Below, piece by piece: positions 1-6,680 of a DNA stretch of 64,000 nt. Within the stretch, counting starts at the first letter, position 1. Every line of letters starts with the position of its first letter. A program made the translations under genes and the position numbers. The notes beneath the pieces are model-generated. The model worked only from the letters and a program-made list of their open reading frames with translations, was not told the origin of the DNA and did not search any database. This stretch comes from Peribacillus muralis (GTDB lineage: Bacteria; Bacillota; Bacilli; Bacillales; DSM-1321), in the NCBI RefSeq assembly GCF_001645685.2, contig NZ_CP017080.1, forward strand, positions 1,602,001 to 1,666,000, read 5' to 3'.

Positions 1-375
1 AGAAGTAAATTGATGCCGATCAACAAGGCCTACAAACTTCCGGACTTGATCGAAGCCATCAAATACTATACAGAAAAAACAGGGCGCCGTGTAAGTTTTG
101 AATATGGTTTATTCGGCGGCGAAAATGATACAGTCGAACACGCCGAAGAATTAGCCAATTTAATAAGTGGGATAAAATGCCATGTTAATTTAATTCCGGT
201 GAACTATGTACCGGAACGCAACTATGTACGTACACCTCGGGATCAAATTTTTGAGTTTGAAAAAACATTGAAAAAGCGCGGTATCAATGTAACGATCCGA
301 AGGGAACAAGGCAGTGATATCGACGCAGCCTGCGGCCAGCTTCGGGCCAAGGAGCGCAAAGAAGAGACGAGGTGA
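1..375 (+). CDS. rlmN: 23S rRNA / tRNA adenine C2-methyltransferase RlmN, C-terminal part
   Basis: The reading frame is open from the left edge of the window, so only the last 124 codons are present. RlmN is a radical-SAM enzyme that methylates C2 of A2503 in 23S rRNA and A37 in some tRNAs. The visible part has the family's distal elements: [10 protein letters not shown] near the start, [11 protein letters not shown] in the middle, then [13 protein letters not shown] sequence (here [14 protein letters not shown]) and the terminal [11 protein letters not shown], which holds the conserved second methyl-transfer cysteine. The radical-SAM CxxxCxxC motif would lie upstream, outside the window. The stop codon is 4 bases before prpC, the same neighbour as in B. 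subtilis. The call is firm; the start is not visible. Confidence 0.93.
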   Translation, partial: RSKLMPINKAYKLPDLIEAIKYYTEKTGRRVSFEYGLFGGENDTVEHAEELANLISGIKCHVNLIPVNYVPERNYVRTPRDQIFEFEKTLKKRGINVTIRREQGSDIDAACGQLRAKERKEETR

Positions 376-379
376 CCCT

Positions 380-1129
380 ATGAGGGCGATATTTAAAACA
401 GACCGTGGAAGGGTCCGCCAGCATAATGAAGATAATGGCGGAATCTTTAAAAACTCGGAAGGCGTCCGCCTTGCCATCGTTGCCGATGGCATGGGCGGCC
501 ACCGTGCCGGGGATGTAGCAAGTGCGATGACGATAGACCTTATGAAAAAGGGCTGGGAGGAATCCAGCGGAATTGAAACGGCCAATGATGCCGAGGAGTG
601 GCTAAAACAGCAAATCTTCTTGGTCAATCATTCGCTATTCGAATATGCCGAGGCACATACGGAATGTAAGGGAATGGGAACTACCGTTGTTGCTGCTATT
701 TGTACTGACAAGTTCGCGACCATTGCCAATATTGGGGACAGTCGATGTTATTTGTATAATGAGAGTGGCTTTAAGCAGGTTACGGAGGATCATTCACTCG
801 TTAACGAGCTGGTCCGATCAGGGCAGATTTCGAAGGAAGATGCCGAGAACCATCCACGAAAAAATGTTTTATTACGAGCCTTGGGGACAGAAATGCAAGT
901 TGAAATGGATATCACGACGGTCATATTCGAAGAAAGTGATTTATTGTTGCTTTGTTCGGATGGCTTAACGAACAAAGTGAGTGAAGTGGAGCTTGAAGAA
1001 ACGGTTATAAATGGGCAGTCTCTTGAAGAAAAGGCAAATTCATTAATAGATAAGGCCAATCACTACGGTGGGGAAGACAACATCACCCTTGTGCTTGTTC
1101 AATTTACTGATGAAAGCGAAAGCAGGTGA
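380..1129 (+). CDS. prpC: PP2C-family Ser/Thr protein phosphatase PrpC
   Basis: A 249-residue metal-dependent phosphatase of the PPM/PP2C family, close in length to B. subtilis PrpC (254). It removes phosphate from substrates of the kinase PrkC encoded next to it. Seen in order: RVRQHNEDN near the N-terminus, VADGMGGHRAGD with the metal-binding Asp-Gly, GMGTTVV, NIGDSRCYL, TEDHSLV, LLLCSDGL, and GGEDNITLVL near the end. These are the standard PPM motifs. The start chosen is the ATG at 380, just after the rlmN stop; the frame stays open further upstream, but MRAIFKTDRGRVR is the usual N-terminus. It ends 5 bases before prkC, so phosphatase and kinase are probably translated from one message. 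Confidence 0.96.
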   Translation: MRAIFKTDRGRVRQHNEDNGGIFKNSEGVRLAIVADGMGGHRAGDVASAMTIDLMKKGWEESSGIETANDAEEWLKQQIFLVNHSLFEYAEAHTECKGMGTTVVAAICTDKFATIANIGDSRCYLYNESGFKQVTEDHSLVNELVRSGQISKEDAENHPRKNVLLRALGTEMQVEMDITTVIFEESDLLLLCSDGLTNKVSEVELEETVINGQSLEEKANSLIDKANHYGGEDNITLVLVQFTDESESR

Positions 1130-1134
1130 ATTGA

Positions 1135-3159
1135 ATGCTGATTGGCAGAAGAATCAACGGCCGTTATAAACTGATCGAAATGGTCGGTGGCGGCGGTATG
1201 GCGAACGTCTACCTTGCAAGGGATATGATCTTGGATAGGGATGTTGCATTGAAAATCCTTCGCATGGACTTCAACAATGACGAAGAATTCATCAAGCGCT
1301 TCAACCGGGAAGCTCAATCGGCAACCAGTTTGGCCCATCCCAATATCGTAAGCATTTATGACGTTGGTGAAGAAGATGCCATCTATTATATCGTCATGGA
1401 ATATGTGGACGGTTTCACCCTTAAGCAATACATACAAAAATATTATCCGATTCCAGTCGAAAAAGCCTTGGATATCATGAAGCAAATAACGGCAGCGATT
1501 TCCCATGCCCACCATAACGGGATCATCCATCGTGACATCAAGCCACAGAACATACTGATCGATAAAGAAGGAACCGTCAAGATTACGGACTTTGGAATTG
1601 CCTTGGCCTTGAGTGCAACCAACATCACTCAGACGAACGCCGTTTTGGGCTCCGTCCATTACTTATCACCGGAGCAGGCAAGGGGCGGAATGGCCAATAA
1701 GAAATCGGACATTTATTCGCTTGGCATCGTCATGTTTGAATTGCTGACGGGTAGATTGCCTTTTTCGGGTGAATCTGCCGTGTCGATAGCACTTAAACAT
1801 TTACAATCGGAAACTCCTTCACCAAAACGCTGGAATCCTGAAATACCGCAGAGTGTAGAAAATATTATTTTGAGGGCGACAGCGAAAGATTCATATTACC
1901 GGTATGAGAGTGTAGATTCAATGGAAGATGACATTCGAACGTCACTCAATCCTGAGCGTTCGAATGAGCAGCCCTTCATGATACCGGAAGACCATGATGC
2001 AACGAAAGCAATACCCGTCATTACGGATGATCAGCTTTCGAGCATTGATGAAACGATCATAAGAGGACCGGAAAAAAATACGGTAGTTCATGCAGACGAT
2101 GGTGGAGATGACTCAGTAGAAGTCATGAAAGTGAACAAAAAACAAAAGAAACAGAAAAAACAAAAAATGAAGTCTAAACAAAAGGATAAAAAACGAAGGA
2201 GAATGCCAGCCATTTTGGTGTCCATCTTTTTAGTCCTTGCACTGCTTGCCGTCTTATCCGTCACTATAGGACCTTCCCTTTTCGGCTCGAAGGAAGTGAC
2301 GATCCCTGACCTTAAAGGGAAAGATTTGGATGATGCCATTACTGATTTACTTAACTTGGATTTGGTCGTCGGAGATACGATCGAAATTGAGGACGATGAG
2401 GTTGAAGCGGGGCTGGTGATCAAAACCAATCCGAAGGAAGGGAAAACCGTCAAGGCGGGGGCGAAAGTCGATATTTATCAAAGTGCCGGAAAAGAAACGA
2501 TTTCGCTGTCCAACTATGAAGGCCGAAATTACTCGGATGTTAAATCTCTGGTGGAGAATATGGGTTTCAAAAACACGATCGTCACCTATAAGTATGATGA
2601 TAGCGATCCCGGTACCATCATAGATCAGACGCCATCCAGTGCCACTGAAATCGTTCCATCCGAAACGGAACTTGAATTGACGGTCAGCAAGGGGGAAGAT
2701 TTATTGAGCTTGAAAAATCTCAAGGGGTTCAATGAAGCTGGCCTAAATGATTATGCCAATGAAAGTGGGTTGAAGATCGATTCTGAAGAAGAGGTCTATG
2801 ATGATTCCGTCGAGAAGGGACTGGTCATTTCCCAGTCGCCTGAACCGGGTACAAGGGTCGAAAAAGGCAGTACGGTGAAAGTTGTCGTCTCAAAAGGGAA
2901 AGAAGAGATCCCTCCCAAGACCGTAACGGAGGAGATCAAGATTGAATATGATCCAGTTGCTCCTGGCAAAGCGCAAAAGGTGCAGATTTTTATTGAAGAT
3001 ATCAACAATAGCATGACAGAGCCTAAAGAATCATTCTTTATCGTGGAAGATGCCAAGCGAACGATCGTATTGACGGTTTCGCCGGATAAGAAAGCAGGCT
3101 ACAAGGTCATGAGGGACAACCAGGTCATCATCGACAAAGCCGTCTCTTATCCCGACTAA
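1135..3159 (+). CDS. prkC: PASTA-domain membrane Ser/Thr protein kinase PrkC
   Basis: A 674-residue eukaryotic-type kinase. The cytoplasmic catalytic domain (about residues 1-275) has the glycine loop VGGGGMANVY, the ATP-binding Lys40 in VALKIL, the catalytic HRDIKPQN loop with Asp134, and DFG at 152-154, followed by an SPEQARG segment. A lysine-rich juxtamembrane stretch (about 333-357) precedes one transmembrane helix (about 358-382). Three or more PASTA repeats follow, each beginning near a phrase such as VTIPDLKGKDLDDA and ending in GxxVxxxxSxG; these bind peptidoglycan fragments. The family links muropeptide sensing to spore germination and cell-wall homeostasis. It lies directly after prpC, its phosphatase partner. 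Length and layout match B. subtilis PrkC. Confidence 0.97.
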   Translation: MLIGRRINGRYKLIEMVGGGGMANVYLARDMILDRDVALKILRMDFNNDEEFIKRFNREAQSATSLAHPNIVSIYDVGEEDAIYYIVMEYVDGFTLKQYIQKYYPIPVEKALDIMKQITAAISHAHHNGIIHRDIKPQNILIDKEGTVKITDFGIALALSATNITQTNAVLGSVHYLSPEQARGGMANKKSDIYSLGIVMFELLTGRLPFSGESAVSIALKHLQSETPSPKRWNPEIPQSVENIILRATAKDSYYRYESVDSMEDDIRTSLNPERSNEQPFMIPEDHDATKAIPVITDDQLSSIDETIIRGPEKNTVVHADDGGDDSVEVMKVNKKQKKQKKQKMKSKQKDKKRRRMPAILVSIFLVLALLAVLSVTIGPSLFGSKEVTIPDLKGKDLDDAITDLLNLDLVVGDTIEIEDDEVEAGLVIKTNPKEGKTVKAGAKVDIYQSAGKETISLSNYEGRNYSDVKSLVENMGFKNTIVTYKYDDSDPGTIIDQTPSSATEIVPSETELELTVSKGEDLLSLKNLKGFNEAGLNDYANESGLKIDSEEEVYDDSVEKGLVISQSPEPGTRVEKGSTVKVVVSKGKEEIPPKTVTEEIKIEYDPVAPGKAQKVQIFIEDINNSMTEPKESFFIVEDAKRTIVLTVSPDKKAGYKVMRDNQVIIDKAVSYPD

Positions 3160-3182
3160 ATATATTAATTAGGAGTGTGGCT

Positions 3183-4064
3183 ATGCCCGAAGGAAAAATT
3201 ATTAAAGCACTAAGCGGATTTTATTATGTGCTTGATGGGGAAGAAGTTTTTCAATGCCGCGGACGGGGCGTTTTCAGGAAAAATAAGGTAACTCCGCTTG
3301 TTGGCGATTATGTAGTGTTCCAAGCGGAAAACAAAACGGATGGGACCGTTACCGAAATAAAACCGCGAAAGAATGAATTGATACGTCCGCAAATCTCAAA
3401 TGTAGATCAAGCCATCCTCGTCTTTTCGGCAGTTGAACCTGACTTCAGTCCAGCGCTGCTTGACCGTTTTCTCGTACTTATCGAAGATAACGAAATCGAG
3501 CCCATTATCGTCGTGACGAAACTGGACTTGGTCACTCCCGAAAACCGAACGAAATTGACCCAGTACATCAATGATTATCGAAAACTTGGGTATACCGTAT
3601 TGGAAACATCTTCGGTTACCACAGGAGGCATTGAAGAACTGGTTCCTTATCTAGAAGGGAAGACGAGTGTATTTGCCGGTCAGTCAGGAGTCGGGAAATC
3701 GTCTTTACTGAATGCAATCAATCCTGAACTGGCTTTGAAGACTGATGACATTTCCTCACATCTGGGACGGGGTAAGCATACTACGCGTCATGTCGAATTG
3801 ATTCATATCGGCTCTGGCCTTGTCGCGGATACACCTGGTTTCAGTTCGCTTGAATTCATGGAGATGGAACCTGAACGGTTATCCTATTGCTTCCCCGAAA
3901 TGCATGAGCATGGAGAGGACTGTAAGTTCAGGGCATGTTTGCACGATAAAGAACCGAAATGTGCCGTGAAGGAAGCGGTGGGATCCGGGGAAATCCCGGA
4001 ATATCGCTATGAGCATTATATGCAATTCTTGGAAGAAATAAGAGATAGAAAGCCGAGGTATTGA
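3183..4064 (+). CDS. rsgA: Ribosome small-subunit biogenesis GTPase RsgA (YloQ/CpgA)
   Basis: A 293-residue circularly permuted GTPase that acts late in 30S assembly and is stimulated by the subunit. An N-terminal OB fold (PLVGDYVVF region) comes first. Then the G motifs appear in permuted order: G4 as VTKLDLV, G1 as AGQSGVGKSSLLN, the switch region GRGKHTTRHVEL, and G3 as DTPGFSS. A C-terminal zinc-binding segment follows, with Cys and His in CKFRACLHDKEPKC. A GTG at 3177 is also in frame, but the ATG at 3183 is preferred: the AGGAG at 3171-3175 then sits 7 bases away, and MPEGKIIKALSGFYY matches the B. subtilis N-terminus. It ends 1 base before rpe. Confidence 0.96.
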   Translation: MPEGKIIKALSGFYYVLDGEEVFQCRGRGVFRKNKVTPLVGDYVVFQAENKTDGTVTEIKPRKNELIRPQISNVDQAILVFSAVEPDFSPALLDRFLVLIEDNEIEPIIVVTKLDLVTPENRTKLTQYINDYRKLGYTVLETSSVTTGGIEELVPYLEGKTSVFAGQSGVGKSSLLNAINPELALKTDDISSHLGRGKHTTRHVELIHIGSGLVADTPGFSSLEFMEMEPERLSYCFPEMHEHGEDCKFRACLHDKEPKCAVKEAVGSGEIPEYRYEHYMQFLEEIRDRKPRY

Positions 4065-4065
4065 A

Positions 4066-4713
4066 ATGGTTAAAATTGCACCTTCGATTTTATCAGCTAA
4101 CTTTGCAAAATTGGGAGAGGAAATACTGGATGTGGAAAGAGGCGGGGCTGATTTCATCCATGTGGATGTCATGGATGGGCAGTTCGTGCCCAATATTACC
4201 ATCGGACCATTAATAGTCGAAGCCATTCGACCTGTGACAAAGCTGCCGCTTGATGTCCACTTAATGATCGAACAACCTGACCGTTATATCGAGGCGTTCG
4301 CAAATGCGGGAGCCGATTATATTACGGTGCATGTTGAGGCCTGCACACATCTGCACCGCACAATCCAGTTAATTAAATCCTATGGTGTCAAGGCAGGAGT
4401 GGTGCTTAACCCAGCCACGCCAGCGTCCGTGCTCCAGCCTATAATCGAAGATATTGATATGGTGCTGTTGATGACGGTTAATCCAGGCTTTGGCGGGCAA
4501 AAGTTCATCACATCCGTCTTGCCAAAAATCGCTGAAGTGAAGGCGATGGCAGTCCGCGATAATCAGGATCTGGAAATAGAGGTTGATGGCGGAGTCAATG
4601 AAGAAACAGCTAAACTTTGTATCGAACAAGGGGCGACGGTCCTGGTGGCCGGGTCAGCAATTTATAATCAGGAAGATCGACGTGAAGCAATTCAAAAGAT
4701 TCGGGGAAATTGA
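4066..4713 (+). CDS. rpe: Ribulose-phosphate 3-epimerase
   Basis: A 215-residue TIM-barrel enzyme that interconverts ribulose 5-phosphate and xylulose 5-phosphate in the pentose phosphate pathway. Motifs seen: APSILSANFAKL at the N-terminus, HVDVMDGQFVPN with metal-binding His and Asp, LDVHLMIEQPD, VLLMTVNPGFGGQKF, and EVDGGVNEET with the catalytic Asp near the C-terminus. The length is typical (217 in B. subtilis). The ATG follows the rsgA stop after a single base, so the two are probably co-translated. A strong intrinsic terminator follows at once and ends the rlmN-to-rpe unit. Confidence 0.97.
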   Translation: MVKIAPSILSANFAKLGEEILDVERGGADFIHVDVMDGQFVPNITIGPLIVEAIRPVTKLPLDVHLMIEQPDRYIEAFANAGADYITVHVEACTHLHRTIQLIKSYGVKAGVVLNPATPASVLQPIIEDIDMVLLMTVNPGFGGQKFITSVLPKIAEVKAMAVRDNQDLEIEVDGGVNEETAKLCIEQGATVLVAGSAIYNQEDRREAIQKIRGN

Positions 4714-4716
4714 TTC

Positions 4717-4760
4717 AAAGCCGACATTATCGAATATATGATAATGATCGGCTTTTTTTA
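4717..4760 (+). terminator. Intrinsic terminator after rpe
   Basis: AAGCCGA (4718-4724) pairs with TCGGCTT (4748-4754), extended inwards by ATTAT/ATAAT with a small mismatch, and is followed by a run of T up to 4759. It begins right after the rpe stop and closes the upstream operon before thiN. Confidence 0.88.
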
Positions 4761-4781
4761 ACAGTCTTCATAAAGAAATCT

Positions 4782-4796
4782 CGTATATCATATACG
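4782..4796. promoter_or_regulatory. Perfect palindrome upstream of thiN
   Basis: CGTATAT-C-ATATACG has two perfect 7-base arms around one central base. It ends 4 bases before the purine-rich AAGG that serves thiN. The position suits an operator or part of an AT-rich promoter, but no known regulator site was recognised. What it does is inference only. Confidence 0.3.
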
Positions 4797-4813
4797 TATA
4801 AAGGATGATAATC

Positions 4814-5467
4814 ATGATCATTAGTATAATGGCTGGCGGTCCGGAATCGTTATGGCCGGATTTGGAAAGGTATAGGGAAATGACTGATCTTTGGGTCGGA
4901 GTTGATAGGGGAGTATGGGCCTTGCTTGACAATGGAATCAAACCTAAATGTGGCTTTGGGGATTTCGATTCGGTCTCGGAAGAAGAATACAAGGTAATTG
5001 TCCGAAGGCTTCAGCAAGTAAACTTATATTCATCTGAAAAGGATGAAACCGATCTGGAAATCGCTTTTAAATGGGCATTAGATCAAAAACCGTGTGAAAT
5101 TCACATTCTTGGCGCCACCGGGGGCAGAATGGATCATTTTCTTGGCAATATCCAACTGCTCCAGAAGGAAAGCATCCTTCCAAATCATGCCGATATGGAT
5201 ATATACATAGTCGACCGACAAAACATTTTCACAGTCAAGACAGCAGGTTCTTATGAGGTTGCTGCGCTGGAAGATAAGAAGTACATATCATTCCTTCCGG
5301 TCACATCGGAAGTCACTGGCATCACGCTGAAGGGCTTCAAATATCCATTGAGCGATCGCTGCTTGGAGCTAGGTTCGACTCTCTGTATCAGCAATGAACT
5401 AATTTCCGAATCTGGGAATGTTTCATTTAAGGAGGGCATATTAATGATGATAAGAAGCAGAGATTAA
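4814..5467 (+). CDS. thiN: Thiamine pyrophosphokinase ThiN
   Basis: A 217-residue enzyme that converts thiamine and ATP to thiamine pyrophosphate and AMP. The signature MAGGPESLWPDL lies at the N-terminus, GVDRGVWALL and FGDFDSVSEEE follow with catalytic acidic residues, then EKDETDLEIAF, ILGATGGRMDHFLGN, and a C-terminal beta domain with ISFLPVTSEVTGITLKGFKYPL. All are typical of the TPK family. Two in-frame ATGs are possible: 4805 has AAGG directly against it, whereas 4814 is 9 bases from that AAGG and gives the usual short N-terminus before AGGP, so 4814 was chosen. The gene follows the rpe terminator and so needs its own promoter. Confidence 0.94.
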   Translation: MIISIMAGGPESLWPDLERYREMTDLWVGVDRGVWALLDNGIKPKCGFGDFDSVSEEEYKVIVRRLQQVNLYSSEKDETDLEIAFKWALDQKPCEIHILGATGGRMDHFLGNIQLLQKESILPNHADMDIYIVDRQNIFTVKTAGSYEVAALEDKKYISFLPVTSEVTGITLKGFKYPLSDRCLELGSTLCISNELISESGNVSFKEGILMMIRSRD

Positions 5468-5488
5468 AATTCATGCTTAAGGCAGATT

Positions 5489-5515
5489 CGGATATAATTA
5501 CAAATCCTATATCCG
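5489..5515 (+). terminator. Hairpin between thiN and spoVM, weak terminator candidate
   Basis: CGGATATA (5489-5496) pairs perfectly with TATATCCG (5508-5515) across an 11-base loop. There is no T run after it, only CTAAAAAGC, so an intrinsic terminator is doubtful. A TATAAT hexamer lies inside the 5' arm and loop (5493-5498) and could instead belong to a spoVM promoter. Confidence 0.35.
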
Positions 5516-5586
5516 CTAAAAAGCTTATGTGTAATAGAAAAATTCCACTTCATCTTTAACTGTGGGATGCAAAGAGGAGGGGCATG

Positions 5587-5667
5587 ATGAAATTTTATAC
5601 GATTAAATTGCCAAAAGTTCTGGGCAGTTTGGTAAGGGCTATGCTCGGAGCGTTTAAAAAGGGCTGA
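5587..5667 (+). CDS. spoVM: Stage V sporulation peptide SpoVM
   Basis: A 26-codon gene, too short for most gene finders. The product begins MKFYTIKLPK and ends VRAMLGAFKKG, almost identical to the 26-residue B. subtilis SpoVM. That amphipathic helix recognises the positive curvature of the forespore outer membrane and recruits SpoIVA to start coat and cortex assembly. The Pro at position 9 and the helix glycines are kept. AGGAGG at 5575-5580 is 6 bases from the ATG at 5587; an ATG at 5584 is also in frame but too close, and the family starts MKFYT. The position between thiN and rpmB is the conserved one. It marks the organism as an endospore former. Confidence 0.95.
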   Translation: MKFYTIKLPKVLGSLVRAMLGAFKKG

Positions 5668-5682
5668 TACTTATTCCACATG

Positions 5683-5715
5683 ACACCTCTCGAATACAGG
5701 GAGGTGTTATTTTTC
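5683..5715 (+). terminator. Intrinsic terminator after spoVM
   Basis: ACACCTC (5683-5689) pairs with GAGGTGT (5701-5707) around an 11-base loop and is followed by a T-rich stretch to about 5714. It starts 16 bases after the spoVM stop. Confidence 0.8.
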
Positions 5716-5826
5716 GGGTTTTCAGAGGATAATGAATGTGCCGGCCATCGGTTAATGGGTGATGATTTTCTAGATGCTGATATACTAGCGATCAACCATC
5801 CCCATTAAATTGTCAGCCAATTCAAG

Positions 5827-5851
5827 TAAAAAGGCATCCTTAGAGGATGCC
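5827..5851 (-). terminator. Intrinsic terminator of rpmB
   Basis: Read on the - strand, GGCATCCT (complement of 5851-5844) pairs with AGGATGCC (complement of 5840-5833) and is followed by five T (complement of 5832-5828). It lies 7 bases beyond the rpmB stop. Confidence 0.88.
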
Positions 5852-5857
5852 GTAACA

Positions 5858-6046
5858 TTATACGCGTTCTACTTTGCCCGATTTAAGAGCTCTTGCAGAA
5901 ACGTATACACGTTTAGGTTTACCGTCAACTAAAATACGTACTTTTTGAAGGTTAGCGCCCCATGTACGCTTGCTAGCGTTCATTGCGTGAGAGCGGCTGT
6001 TACCAGAACGAGTTCTTCTTCCAGTGATTACACATTTACGTGCCAT
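5858..6046 (-). CDS. rpmB: 50S ribosomal protein L28
   Basis: A 62-residue basic protein of the large ribosomal subunit, beginning [16 protein letters not shown] and ending [12 protein letters not shown], the usual length and sequence for bacillus L28. Only one cysteine is seen (Cys5), so the zinc-binding CxxC form is absent. It is the only gene on the - strand, convergent with spoVM and divergent from yloU, just as in B. subtilis. On the coding strand a GGAGGG lies just upstream of the ATG. The upstream 250 bases are shared with the yloU promoter region; a TTGCAT around 6148-6153 on the - strand could be its -35 element. Confidence 0.97.
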   Translation of the reverse strand: MARKCVITGRRTRSGNSRSHAMNASKRTWGANLQKVRILVDGKPKRVYVSARALKSGKVERV

Positions 6047-6179
6047 GTTAAATTCCCTCCTAACTACACCAAGCTTAAGTTTTCACAGTCATCTTAAGTC
6101 TTTGTAAAATACTTTAATAATTTATCATACCTACCGTGAGAATGCAATACTTCAGTTAATTACTTTCAAGAAAAAAACC

Positions 6180-6208
6180 TTGACATACATACTATAAAAT
6201 TGAATTAT
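6180..6208 (+). promoter_or_regulatory. Candidate SigA promoter for yloU-yloV
   Basis: TTGACA at 6180-6185 is a perfect -35 element. The -10 is weak: AATTAT at 6203-6208 with a 17-base spacer, or ATTATA one base further. It points towards yloU, whose ATG is about 90 bases downstream. Confidence 0.5.
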
Positions 6209-6220
6209 ATTAAGTACCGT

Positions 6221-6265
6221 AAGACATTTACTTTTAAAACCTTAGACATTATAGTAAAATGTCTT
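6221..6265. repeat. Three copies of an AGACATT element before yloU
   Basis: AAGACATT (6221-6228) and TAGACATT (6243-6250) are direct copies 22 bases apart. AATGTCTT (6258-6265) is the inverted copy, forming a perfect 7-base dyad with the second around ATAGTAA. They lie between the candidate promoter and the yloU ribosome-binding site. Operator or RNA hairpin are both possible; no regulator was recognised. Confidence 0.45.
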
Positions 6266-6299
6266 TAGTTGATTTGATTTTTTGGGAGGGAAAAGAGAA

Positions 6300-6662
6300 A
6301 TGTCTATTGAACTACAAACGAAATATGGACAAATTGATATCTCTAATGATGTTATCGCTACTGTAGCAGGCGGAGCAGCAGTGGATTGCTACGGAATTAT
6401 AGGAATGGCTTCCAAAAAACAATTTAAAGATGGCATTGCTGAAATTTTAAGAAAAGAAAACTTTACTAAGGGTGTAATAGTCCGTCAAGAAGAGGAAGAA
6501 GTTCATATCGATATGTATATTATCGTAAGCTATGGAACAAAAATCTCGGAAGTTGCGCATAATGTGCAATCAAAGGTAAAGTACACTCTGAACAAAACTG
6601 TAGGATTAGCAGTCGATTCCGTTAACATTTTTGTCCAGGGAGTTCGTGTGACGAACCCTTAA
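6300..6662 (+). CDS. yloU: Asp23/YloU-family alkaline-shock-like protein
   Basis: A 120-residue protein of the Asp23/Gls24 family, same length as B. subtilis YloU. Family signs: IDISNDVIATVAGGAA near the N-terminus, CYGIIGMASKK, and the C-terminal VNIFVQGVRV. The exact role is not settled. In staphylococci Asp23 is membrane-anchored and affects the cell-wall stress response, and YloU is encoded with the fatty-acid-kinase-like YloV almost everywhere. A TTG at 6282 is also in frame, but the ATG at 6300 is favoured because the GGGAGGG at 6284-6290 is then 9 bases away. It ends 18 bases before yloV, so the two form one operon. Confidence 0.92.
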   Translation: MSIELQTKYGQIDISNDVIATVAGGAAVDCYGIIGMASKKQFKDGIAEILRKENFTKGVIVRQEEEEVHIDMYIIVSYGTKISEVAHNVQSKVKYTLNKTVGLAVDSVNIFVQGVRVTNP

Positions 6663-6680
6663 GTATAGGAGGAAAGTTTA

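Noticed and set aside
1099..1659. 186-codon open frame on the - strand across prkC
   Set aside because: It lies wholly opposite the conserved kinase domain, has no ribosome site, and its composition follows the antisense of prkC codons.
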